Part shown: in pieces, positions 18,366 through 25,995 of the stretch
How positions within the stretch are numbered: position 1 is the first letter of the stretch
How the letters are laid out: each line of letters starts with the position of its first letter
NCBI GenBank assembly: GCA_965216515.1
Contig: OZ244173.1
Span: 2,666,001 to 2,730,000 of the forward strand
Source of the DNA: CAXMRP01 sp965216515
GTDB taxonomy: Bacteria; Pseudomonadota; Alphaproteobacteria; Rhizobiales; Afifellaceae
Direction of reading: 5' to 3'
DNA: 64,000 nucleotides
Program-made: the position numbers and the translations under genes
The notes under the pieces: generated by a model
Database searches by the model: none
Seen by the model: the letters and a program-made list of their open reading frames with translations, nothing else
What the model was told of the DNA's origin: nothing

Positions 18366-19733
18366 TCATTTGGCCGGTTGGGCGGCGGTCGACCCGGGTT
18401 TGCCCGGTTCGTTGGATTCCGGCTTCGGCAAAGGCGCTTCCGGGAGATCGGAAAGATGCTTCTCCTCGGCGAGTGCCGGGTGCCGCGCCATTTCCATCCG
18501 ACGGATTGCGACGTGCATCCAGATCGTGGAGACTGCGACGATCAGGAAGAGGAGCATGAACGGTGCCGTCCAGACGCCGGTGAAATCCAGCAGGATCCCG
18601 AAGGCGATCGGCAGGAAAAAGCCGCCGAGCCCGCCGATCATGCCGACAAGCCCGCCAACCGATCCGACATGGTGCGGATAGTAAACCGGTATGTGCTTGT
18701 AGACCGCCGCCTTGCCGAGACTCATGACGAAGCCGAGGATGACGGTCAGGGTGACAAAGAACCCGGCCGACAGGCCGAAGTCGAATTCGATCGGGCCGTC
18801 GATGCCGGCAACCGTGTAGCTTGTCTGCGGATAACTCATGACAAACAGCACGACGAGGGAAACCACGAATGTCAGATACATGACGAAGCGCGCGCTCCAC
18901 TTGTCGGACATCCAGCCGCCAAGGGCGCGAAAGACCGAACCGGGGAGCGAATACAGTCCGGCAAATATGCCGGCCGTGGTCAGCTCGAGGCCATATGCGC
19001 CGACATAGTAGCGCGGCAGAAAGCTGGCGAGCGCGACAAAGGCGCCAAAGACGAAGAAGTAATAGGTGGCAAAGCGCCAGACCTGGATGTTCCGCAGCGG
19101 TTCCAGCTGCGAACCCGCTGACACCGGCTTCTCGCCGGTGGCCTTGCGCTCTTGCTGGACCGGGTCGGTCTTGGCAAGCAGATAGAAGAGGACGGCGGTG
19201 ATCGCCAGCACGATGGCATAGACGCGTGCCGTATCTTCCCAGCCGACAGCCACGACGAGGAACGGAGCCGCGAAGTTGGTCACCGCCGCCCCGACATTGC
19301 CGGCGCCGAAGATGCCAAGCGCGGTGCCTTGATGTTCTTTCTCAAACCAGCGCGACGTATACGCCACGCCGACAATGAACGAGCCGCCGGCCAGGCCGAG
19401 GCCAAGCGCGGCAATCAGAAACACTTCGTAGGTATGCACGGATGTCAGAAGCCAGACACAAACCGATGTGATGAGCATCTGCAGGGGGAACATGATCCGG
19501 CCGCCGAACTGCTCGGTCCAGACACCGAGAAATATGCGGCTGACGGAACCGGTCAGGACCGGGGTCGCAACCAGCAGACCGAACTGCGTGTCGTTCAGGC
19601 CGAGATCCTGTTTGATCTTGACCCCGATGATCGAAAAGATCGTCCACACTGCGAAGCAAACCGTGAACGCAAATGTGCTCAGTCCCAGCGCTCGATATTG
19701 GTCCGAGCGTGAAACCCCATCGAGTGAGTGCAT
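18366..19733 (-). CDS. NarK1-type nitrate/proton symporter
   Basis: A 455-residue MFS transporter with 12 helices, first gene of the nar operon. Signatures: RIFLGVWTEQFGGR (loop 2-3 MFS motif), the nitrate motif FGAGNVGAAVTNFAAPF and, in the second half, GLVGMIGGLGGFFLP. NarK1 proteins bring in nitrate with protons, starting respiration before nitrite accumulates. The ATG has AAGGGGC upstream. The C-terminus is Pro/Ser-rich. An FNR-type box lies about 98 bp upstream (19825-19838). Confidence 0.92.
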   Translation of the reverse strand: MHSLDGVSRSDQYRALGLSTFAFTVCFAVWTIFSIIGVKIKQDLGLNDTQFGLLVATPVLTGSVSRIFLGVWTEQFGGRIMFPLQMLITSVCVWLLTSVHTYEVFLIAALGLGLAGGSFIVGVAYTSRWFEKEHQGTALGIFGAGNVGAAVTNFAAPFLVVAVGWEDTARVYAIVLAITAVLFYLLAKTDPVQQERKATGEKPVSAGSQLEPLRNIQVWRFATYYFFVFGAFVALASFLPRYYVGAYGLELTTAGIFAGLYSLPGSVFRALGGWMSDKWSARFVMYLTFVVSLVVLFVMSYPQTSYTVAGIDGPIEFDFGLSAGFFVTLTVILGFVMSLGKAAVYKHIPVYYPHHVGSVGGLVGMIGGLGGFFLPIAFGILLDFTGVWTAPFMLLFLIVAVSTIWMHVAIRRMEMARHPALAEEKHLSDLPEAPLPKPESNEPGKPGSTAAQPAK

Positions 19734-19824
19734 GAATATTGCCCCTTAAGCTTCCGTATCCGTATCCGCGTGTCGTCCCTCTCGGGCGCGAAAACAGCAG
19801 TGGTCGCAAGTGGGCGATTTGCAC

Positions 19825-19838
19825 TTGATCTAGATCAG
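19825..19838 (-). promoter_or_regulatory. FNR-type box upstream of narK1
   Basis: TTGAT-CTAG-ATCAG matches TTGAT-N4-ATCAA in 9 of 10 positions. Its centre is 98 bp upstream of the narK1 start codon, so a class-II activated transcript would have a leader of roughly 57 nt. A convincing -10 was not seen at the expected place. Confidence 0.75.
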
Positions 19839-19937
19839 GTCGCCGGAAAAACCGAACGAAATAAATGGGCTGCACAAGCATGTCATACGAGACTCGATTT
19901 GCGATCAAACAGGCGCGATCGGTTTGCATGATTGAGC

Positions 19938-19966
19938 TTGACAATTTTCATCCTATTCTTGATGAT
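19938..19966 (+). promoter_or_regulatory. Sigma-70-like promoter of the Crp/Fnr gene
   Basis: TTGACA (19938-19943), a 17-bp spacer and GATGAT (19961-19966, 4 of 6 to consensus) lie directly upstream of the regulator gene. Predicted transcription start near 19973. The -10 element falls within an FNR box. Confidence 0.5.
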
Positions 19967-19972
19967 TATCAA
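19959..19972 (+). promoter_or_regulatory. Perfect FNR-type box over the regulator's own promoter
   Basis: TTGAT-GATT-ATCAA is a perfect match to the FNR consensus. It ends 22 bp before the start codon at 19995 and covers the probable -10, a placement that suits autorepression rather than activation. Confidence 0.75.
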
Positions 19973-19994
19973 CGGAGCAAATTGGTGCCGAGAC

Positions 19995-20693
19995 ATGCCC
20001 GAGTCCAGTTACCCGGAAATCCGGGAACAGCGCTTATTTGCGGACATGGACGATGAGCGATTTCGGGTGCTCATGCGCGGCGCCTACGTCCAGAATTTCC
20101 CGCCCCAGATTGAATTGATCACGGAAGGCGATCCCAGCGACTTCCTGCATATCGTCCTGTCCGGTGCCGTCGATCTGTTCTCACGCTGGAACCGCCGCGA
20201 AACCAGCATCGCGACGGTGCGGCCGGTTTCGACGTTCATTCTCGCCGCCACGATCAAGGACGGCCCCTATCTGATGTCGGCGCGAACGCTGGAGAAAAGC
20301 CGGATCGCGCTTGTCCCGAGCCAGGATGTGCGCGCGGCGTTTGATGCGGATGCGCACTTCGCCCGCGCCATCGTCCTTGAACTCGCGCAGCATTTCCGCG
20401 GCGTTGTGAAGAGCACCAAGGACCTGAAGCTGCGGACGTCGCTGGAGCGGCTTGCCAACTACCTGTTGCGCCAGCAAAGGCGTACCGGCGGCAACGGCGA
20501 ATTTGAACTCGACACGGAAAAGCGCCGGCTGGCGTCTTACCTGGGGATGACGCCTGAGAATCTCAGCCGGGCGTTCAGGAGCCTTCAGCCCTATGGTGTG
20601 ACCGTAAACGGAAATCGCGTAATGATCGGCGATCAAGCCGATTTGGAAAAGTTCGCAAAGCCGAATCCGCTCATCGACGACCACAAAACCTGA
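19995..20693 (+). CDS. Cysteine-less Crp/Fnr-family regulator (NarR/DNR-like)
   Basis: 232 residues from the ATG at 19995. N-terminal cyclic-nucleotide-like sensory domain (about 15-130), dimerisation helix, then an HTH (about 165-215). The recognition helix TPENLSRAF has the E-x-x-S-R pattern that contacts TTGAT in FNR. There is no cysteine anywhere, so it cannot hold the oxygen-labile cluster of FNR; NarR and DNR/NNR-type relatives respond to nitrite or NO instead. Divergent from narK1, so the likely target is the nar operon. An upstream in-frame start at 19932 would put the FNR box inside the gene and is rejected; a later ATG at 20046 is possible. Confidence 0.88.
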   Translation: MPESSYPEIREQRLFADMDDERFRVLMRGAYVQNFPPQIELITEGDPSDFLHIVLSGAVDLFSRWNRRETSIATVRPVSTFILAATIKDGPYLMSARTLEKSRIALVPSQDVRAAFDADAHFARAIVLELAQHFRGVVKSTKDLKLRTSLERLANYLLRQQRRTGGNGEFELDTEKRRLASYLGMTPENLSRAFRSLQPYGVTVNGNRVMIGDQADLEKFAKPNPLIDDHKT

Positions 20694-20737
20694 AGAGATC
20701 GTCCATGGCCAAAGCATGCCCGCCGCCGGGTTGGTGG

Positions 20738-21406
20738 TCAGGGCAGCGGGCTTGTGCCGAGCACAAGCGGGTGCAATCCGATCAACACCACAAACAGAAC
20801 GACGCCCGCGGCAAGCCGCAAGACGGACGATGCGATTGCGCCCCGCGCCGGGATCAGGGGCGCCGCGCCGATCTGCGCGCTCATGCGTGACCAATCGGCG
20901 CCCATCTCCGCCTGCTTGCGCCGGTCGATCAACCGTCCGCCGGCAAGCGCGAAGATCGCGAAGCTCCCGAAAAGCAGGATGTGAGCCAGGGTTCCGTTCG
21001 CAATGAGATGAGCGGTGGCCCATATCGCCAGGGCAACCAGCAACGGATGCCGTGTCCAGCGAACGATACCCGGATTGTCCGGATCAAAGGAATCGTTTCG
21101 CGCACCACCGAAAGACAACGGATTGGGCCGGCCGACGGCCAGGGCGATGATGACGCAGGCGATCGCCATCAGCGCCAGTGTCATGTTCGATTGCCACGGC
21201 GCCCATTGCCACAACGGGATATGTGGTGCCCGCCCGGCGGCGGATATCAGCCAGCCAAGAATGAGGAGCGAAAGGGCCGAATAGGCAATCGTGAAACCGG
21301 TCGTCCCGAGGATAGCGATCAGCCGCCGCCGGACCGGACCGCGCGTCGGCACGACGTGGCTTGCAAAGAATGCCGTGAACGCGGCTGCGAATTCTGCCCA
21401 GTCCAC
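20738..21406 (-). CDS. NnrU-family membrane protein
   Basis: A 222-residue protein with five to six hydrophobic helices and the NnrU core: FFASHVVPTR near the N-terminus, DPDNPGIVRWTRHPLLVALAIWATAHL (about 100-126, the family signature) and the cytosolic segment IDRRKQAEMGADW. NnrU was named from denitrification loci; the biochemical role is not established. The GTG start lies 3 bp after the nnrS stop, so the two form an operon, nnrS first. Confidence 0.88.
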   Translation of the reverse strand: MDWAEFAAAFTAFFASHVVPTRGPVRRRLIAILGTTGFTIAYSALSLLILGWLISAAGRAPHIPLWQWAPWQSNMTLALMAIACVIIALAVGRPNPLSFGGARNDSFDPDNPGIVRWTRHPLLVALAIWATAHLIANGTLAHILLFGSFAIFALAGGRLIDRRKQAEMGADWSRMSAQIGAAPLIPARGAIASSVLRLAAGVVLFVVLIGLHPLVLGTSPLP

Positions 21407-21409
21407 AAT

Positions 21410-22609
21410 TCAGGCTTCCTTGCGGGCGGCCGCCAGCAGGGGGCCGTACAAGGCAAGAAAGCCCAGGAACGCGCCGATCCAGAACAGCCCGGAAACGATA
21501 TGCAGTCCGGCCGCCGCGCCGGGGATCACGCCGGCGAAAAACCTGGTCGCGACGGCGGCAACGACCATCAAATACGCCGCAGTCGTTCCCGGGCCGGATT
21601 TCAGGGCGTGCCCGGTATGACCGAGTGTTGCCCGTGTCATGATGGCCAGTGTCATCAGGCCGATCGCGCCGGCCATCCACAAATGAAGCGCCGGCGCACT
21701 GGGCAGGGCTGCCGGCGCCAGAATTGTTGCACCGACCATCACTGCCCCAAGCGGCACGAAGGCATATCCCGCATGCAGCACCGCGACTAGCGGTTCGGCC
21801 AGGGTCAGCCCACCCGCCCATCGGCCGAGGCGGATGAAATGAAGCCCCCCGGCTACGACCAGCGCCAGGCCGGTCGCCGACGCCTGGGGCCAGGCGACCC
21901 AGAAGGCAACCGCGGCGCCGAGCACCACAAGCGCCAGCCGGTCGAAGGCCTGCATCGGTGGTTTGGGCAGTCGGGACCCGCCGCGCTTTACCAGCCAGTT
22001 TCGCGTAAACGAGGGCACGATCCGCCCGCCGACCAGCGCGATCAGCATGACACCCGCCGCCAGCCCGAGCCGCAATCCGTAACCCCGTGCCGGGTCTGTT
22101 TCGCCTGCCGCCTCCCAATGGAATATCCCATTGCCCAGTGTCAGTGCGCCGAGAACGGCCAGCACCGGGAGATTTCGCCAATTCCGGCCGGCGACGATCT
22201 CACGGCCGATAACCAGGAACAGCACGACCGGAAATGCGAGGTCAATCATCGCGACGGCCGGGTATGGCAAACCGGCAGAGAAACCGACCGCCGCGCGTCC
22301 CGCCATCCACAGTGCAAACAGTGCGCCCAGCGGCCAGCCGACGATCGGCATCTGTCCGGTCCAGTTCGGTACCGCGGTTAGAAGGAACCCGGCGGCGACA
22401 CATCCAAGATATCCGAACAGGAACTCATGGGCGTGCCAGGCGATCGGGTCCACATAGAATTGGAGGCTCCACAGTCCGCTGAGAACACCGAGCCAGATCG
22501 ACATGGACAGCACCGCCCACATCGCCGCGCCCAGGAAAAACGGCCGAAACCCGTAACTCAGGAGCGCCGGTCCCTGCCATGCGCGGACTTGTTGCATTGT
22601 CGATTTCAT
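21410..22609 (-). CDS. nnrS: NnrS family heme-copper membrane protein
   Basis: A 399-residue protein with about 12 hydrophobic helices. N-terminal signature GFRPFFLGAAMWA, then DPIAWHAHEFLFGYLGCVAAGFLLTAVPNWTGQMP (histidines are likely metal/heme ligands) and the C-terminal MTRATLGHTGHAL motif. Family members bind heme and copper and help tolerate nitric oxide or nitrosative stress. It precedes nnrU and follows the nitrate respiration block, though no nir or nor gene is in the window. Confidence 0.93.
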   Translation of the reverse strand: MKSTMQQVRAWQGPALLSYGFRPFFLGAAMWAVLSMSIWLGVLSGLWSLQFYVDPIAWHAHEFLFGYLGCVAAGFLLTAVPNWTGQMPIVGWPLGALFALWMAGRAAVGFSAGLPYPAVAMIDLAFPVVLFLVIGREIVAGRNWRNLPVLAVLGALTLGNGIFHWEAAGETDPARGYGLRLGLAAGVMLIALVGGRIVPSFTRNWLVKRGGSRLPKPPMQAFDRLALVVLGAAVAFWVAWPQASATGLALVVAGGLHFIRLGRWAGGLTLAEPLVAVLHAGYAFVPLGAVMVGATILAPAALPSAPALHLWMAGAIGLMTLAIMTRATLGHTGHALKSGPGTTAAYLMVVAAVATRFFAGVIPGAAAGLHIVSGLFWIGAFLGFLALYGPLLAAARKEA

Positions 22610-22721
22610 TGCGCCTCGCTTCAGTCGCGGCTTTTATCAAGACCTAGCCGGATGGCGCGAGAAGCAAATTGGCGCAGTGTTCCACGCGTTTTCTCACCGG
22701 CACAGCCCGCAGAAAGGCCGG

Positions 22722-24272
22722 CTAGAAAAGCGCCTCCGGCAACCAGGTCGACAGAGGCGGAAGCATCCACACAAGCAGCATACCCACCACCTGCAGGCCG
22801 ATGAACGGCAGAACACCGCGGTAGATATCGCCGGTTGTCACCTCATCCGGTGCGGCGCCGCGAAGATAGAAAAGCGAAAATCCGAACGGCGGCGTCAGGA
22901 AACTCGTTTGCAGGTTGATCGCCAGCAACATGCCCAGCCAGATCGGATCATGGCCCATAAGGATCAGCGTCGGCGTGATAAGCGGCAGCACGATGACCGA
23001 GATCTCGACAAAATCCAGGAAGAAGCCGAGAACAAAGACGAACAACAGGCAGAAAACCAGCGCGCCGGTTGGTCCGCCGGGCATGGTGCTCAGGATATCC
23101 GCCACACGTTCCTCGCCGCCAAGACCGATAAAGACCAGCGAGAACATGCCGGCCGCCAGGATCGTCGCAAAAATCATGGCGGTCATTGTCAGGGTCGACT
23201 CCACTGCCTCGTGGATCACCCGCTGGCGATAGGCCGATCGCAGGGCCGCGAGAATTGCCGCCGCGCCGGCGACGATGAGGGCAATATACAGGCCACCCAT
23301 CGCATAAGAGCCGAGGCCCAGGTCGCTCCGCTGAAGGCGAACGGGAAACAATCCTGCGAAAACGCCGAGCACGATCAATGTCGCAGACCCGACAAAGACC
23401 AGGCGCCGGTTGTCGCCGGCTTTCACGCCCGCCAGCAGGAGCGCGCCGACCGCGCCGACCGACGCGGCTTCCGTTGGCGTCGCCACGCCGCCCAGGATGG
23501 CGCCCAGCACGGCGACGATGAGCACGACCGCGGGAAGAATAGCGGAGACCACCTCGTGTCTGGCGGGCAACTCGCCGACGATCGCCGCCGGCGGCATGTC
23601 GTCGGGACGCAAGAGGCCGCGCAGTACAATATAGACCAGGTAGAGCAACACCAGCAGCAGGCCCGGCACGATCGCGGCCGCGAAGAACTGGCCGACCGAA
23701 AGGGCTTCAACGGCGAATTTCCCCTGTTCGTACTGTGCCTGCTGAAACGAGTTGGACATCACGTCCGCGAGGATGATCAACAGGGTGGAGGGCGGGATGA
23801 TCTGGCCCAGCGTCCCGGCGGTACAGACAATACCCGATGCGACGGGCACCTTGTATCCGGATTTCAACATGGTGGGCAGTGCGATCAGTCCCATGGCGAC
23901 GACGGTCGCGCCAACGATCCCGGTCGATGCGGCAAGAAGCGCACCCACCAAAACAACCGAAATTCCCAGGCCGCCCCGCAACTGGCCGAACAGCCGGCCC
24001 ATCGTGTCGAGCATTTCCTCCGCTATGCGGCTTTTCTCCAGCACGGCACCCATGAGGATGAACAACGGAATGGCGATCAGGACCTGGTTGCTTAGCAAAC
24101 CGAAGACGCGTTGCCCCGTTGCGCCCAGCAGGGAAATATCCATCACACCGAAGGCCCAGCCCAGATAGGCAAAGAGGATTGCAACACCGGCGATGCTGAA
24201 GGAGACGGGGAATCCGGTAAGGATCGCGGCGACAAGGGCCGCGAACATGATGAGATCAAGATAGTGGCTCAC
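22722..24272 (-). CDS. TRAP transporter large permease (DctM type)
   Basis: 516 residues from a GTG at 24272, which overlaps the stop of the small permease (GTGA). The open frame extends further upstream only as a shadow of that gene. About 12-14 hydrophobic helices are present. Family motifs: GFPVSFSIAGVAI, LFILMGAVLEKSRIAEEML, GIVCTAGTLGQIIPPSTLLIILAD and FFLDFVEISVIVLPLITP. It is longer than the usual 425 or so residues because of an insertion of helices in the middle (about residues 210-330), as in some DctM subgroups. Uses a sodium gradient to import an organic acid delivered by the DctP protein. Confidence 0.93.
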   Translation of the reverse strand: MSHYLDLIMFAALVAAILTGFPVSFSIAGVAILFAYLGWAFGVMDISLLGATGQRVFGLLSNQVLIAIPLFILMGAVLEKSRIAEEMLDTMGRLFGQLRGGLGISVVLVGALLAASTGIVGATVVAMGLIALPTMLKSGYKVPVASGIVCTAGTLGQIIPPSTLLIILADVMSNSFQQAQYEQGKFAVEALSVGQFFAAAIVPGLLLVLLYLVYIVLRGLLRPDDMPPAAIVGELPARHEVVSAILPAVVLIVAVLGAILGGVATPTEAASVGAVGALLLAGVKAGDNRRLVFVGSATLIVLGVFAGLFPVRLQRSDLGLGSYAMGGLYIALIVAGAAAILAALRSAYRQRVIHEAVESTLTMTAMIFATILAAGMFSLVFIGLGGEERVADILSTMPGGPTGALVFCLLFVFVLGFFLDFVEISVIVLPLITPTLILMGHDPIWLGMLLAINLQTSFLTPPFGFSLFYLRGAAPDEVTTGDIYRGVLPFIGLQVVGMLLVWMLPPLSTWLPEALF

Positions 24273-24766
24273 GGCCGTTTTTTCTCCAGAATCAACCGGA
24301 TGAGGATCGCGGCCGATTGCAGGAGCAGCAGGATGCAGAACGCCGGAATCAGGGATTTGAGAAGAAAGACCGCCTTGATGCCGCCGACCGAGATCGGGCC
24401 CTCCAGAACCCGCCACGAATTGATGACCGATGGCCAGGTCCAGTAGAGAAGCGCCGCCATTGACGGAATGAGTAGAAACAGGTGGCCAAGTATGTCGATA
24501 CGCCGGCGTGTCGTGTCCCTGGCCTTGGCGTAGAGTATGTCGACCCGCACATGCTTGTCGGCAAGCAGGGTATACGCCGCGCCGACCATGAACAGCGTGG
24601 CATGCATGTAGAGCACGCTTTCCTGAACCGAGATGGAGTTGACCCCGAAAACGTAGCGTCCGACGACGATCCCGAACTGCACGAGCACCATGACCAGCGC
24701 GAGCCAGCGCGCCAGGCGTGCGATTGCCCGGCTGATCCCGTCGAGGATGTCTGCCAGCCGCCCCAT
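24269..24766 (-). CDS. TRAP transporter small permease (DctQ type)
   Basis: 165 residues with four hydrophobic helices and a short loop KHVRVDILYAK, the hallmark of DctQ. The ATG at 24766 is chosen because GGAGGGGG precedes it; the frame upstream is open but lacks a site. Pairs with the large permease through a 4-bp GTGA overlap. Confidence 0.93.
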   Translation of the reverse strand: MGRLADILDGISRAIARLARWLALVMVLVQFGIVVGRYVFGVNSISVQESVLYMHATLFMVGAAYTLLADKHVRVDILYAKARDTTRRRIDILGHLFLLIPSMAALLYWTWPSVINSWRVLEGPISVGGIKAVFLLKSLIPAFCILLLLQSAAILIRLILEKKRP

Positions 24767-24787
24767 GCGCCCCCTCCACAAGCAGGC

Positions 24788-24810
24788 CGGTGCGCGAGGC
24801 GCGCGCACCG
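24788..24810 (-). terminator. Hairpin between dctP-like and dctQ-like genes
   Basis: Perfect 8-bp stem CGGTGCGC/GCGCACCG with a 7-nt loop directly after the binding-protein gene. No U-tract. Probably stabilises or partly terminates the message so that the binding protein exceeds the permease. Confidence 0.5.
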
Positions 24811-24819
24811 ACCTGGCGT

Positions 24820-25908
24820 TCAGTAACCCAATACGGATGCGCGGGCGTTCATCTGCCCGTTGTCCGCATAGGTCATGTAGCCACCGACCAGATCGCGGTA
24901 GGAGATGAAGCTCTCCGTGATCTGCCGGACCAGCTCGTCGCTATCCTGGCGCAGTTCGTCAAGCACCTCCGCGGCGACCGCTCCCAGGGCGGCAACGACG
25001 TCATCCGGCAGTTTCCTGACCTGGACCTCGTGCTCCGACACCAGCGTCTCCAGGGACTGCGCGTGTTTGGTCGTATATTCTGTCCACACGGGATTGTAGA
25101 GACTTTCGCAGGCGAACGCGACGGCTTGCTTGAGGTCGTCCGGGAGCGATTCGTAGGCGGCCGCATTGACGCCGCACTCTTCCGCCGAAGACGGTTCGCC
25201 GACACCGGGCCAGTAGTAGAATTTGGCCACCTGGTAGAAACCCAGCGCCGAGTCGGTCCACGGTCCGATAAATTCGCCGGCATCCAGCGCCCCGGTCTGC
25301 AAGGCCTGGAACATCGGCGGACCACCCATCGCCTGGGCCGCCATGCCTATCTTGGAAGCCATTTCGGAAGCCAGACCCGCGGTCCGGAACTTCAGGCCTT
25401 TCAGGTCATCGACCGAGTTGATCTCGTTGCGGAACCAACCGGCCCATTGCGGCCCGGAATTGCCGCACAGGAACGGTTTGATACCAAAGCGTCCGTACAT
25501 GGTGTCGTACAGCGCCTGGCCGCCGCCGTGGGTCATCCAGCCGAACTGCTCGTCGGCGCGCAGGCCGAAAGGCTGGGAGCCGAAAAGCAGTATGCCCTTG
25601 GATTTGGAGCCCCAGTAGGCCGGGACCGCGTGGTAAAGTTCAGCGGTGCCTTCCGAAACGGCGTCGAAGACACCGCGGCCGGGTACCAGTTCGCCGGCGG
25701 CAAACAGCTTGACCTCGATGCGGCCGCCGGACAGCGCCGTGATGCGGTCGGCCAGCATCTGTGCAGCCACGCCCGGTCCCGGCAGGTTTTTCGGCCACGC
25801 CGTGACCATTTTCCATTCCCGCTTGTCCTGTGCGATGGCCGGTGTGGCAAGCGCCGTTGCCGCGACCGTGCCGACACCGGCTGATTTCAGGAATTCTCGT
25901 CTTTTCAT
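24820..25908 (-). CDS. TRAP transporter periplasmic binding protein (DctP type)
   Basis: 362 residues with a Tat-type signal (MKRREFLKSAGVGTVAATAL, cleavage near AIAQ). The mature part has DctP features: the substrate-arginine segment DLKGLKFRTAGLASEMASKIG and ALDAGEFIGPWTD, which resembles the 2-oxo-acid binding TakP subgroup. Position directly after a hut operon and a second ammonia-lyase suggests histidine, urocanate or an imidazole/aryl acid as ligand; this is inference. Ends with a hairpin before the permease genes. Confidence 0.92.
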   Translation of the reverse strand: MKRREFLKSAGVGTVAATALATPAIAQDKREWKMVTAWPKNLPGPGVAAQMLADRITALSGGRIEVKLFAAGELVPGRGVFDAVSEGTAELYHAVPAYWGSKSKGILLFGSQPFGLRADEQFGWMTHGGGQALYDTMYGRFGIKPFLCGNSGPQWAGWFRNEINSVDDLKGLKFRTAGLASEMASKIGMAAQAMGGPPMFQALQTGALDAGEFIGPWTDSALGFYQVAKFYYWPGVGEPSSAEECGVNAAAYESLPDDLKQAVAFACESLYNPVWTEYTTKHAQSLETLVSEHEVQVRKLPDDVVAALGAVAAEVLDELRQDSDELVRQITESFISYRDLVGGYMTYADNGQMNARASVLGY

Positions 25909-25933
25909 CGCTCTCTCCCTTTGGTTTTGGTGG

Positions 25934-25953
25934 TGCGGCCCGCCCGGGCCGCA
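25934..25953 (-). terminator. Hairpin between ammonia-lyase 1 and dctP-like gene
   Basis: Perfect 8-bp stem TGCGGCCC/GGGCCGCA with a 4-nt loop in the 87-bp gap. Lacks a U-tract, so read-through from the hut operon into the transporter genes is plausible. Confidence 0.45.
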
Positions 25954-25995
25954 GGTCCGGAAGCATTGGTTGTCGTCAGGAACCGGCTGCCGGGT

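Noticed and set aside
22635..22639. Possible FNR box upstream of nnrS
   Set aside because: Only the TTGAT half is present on the minus strand; the other half does not match.
22677..24095. 472-codon open frame opposite the DctM gene
   Set aside because: Strongly biased composition (Gln, Arg, Asp, His), no domain, complete overlap with a certain gene.
24273..24779. N-terminal extension of the DctM frame to 685 residues
   Set aside because: The extra part is the shadow of the DctQ gene; the GTG at 24272 in a GTGA overlap gives a family-like start.
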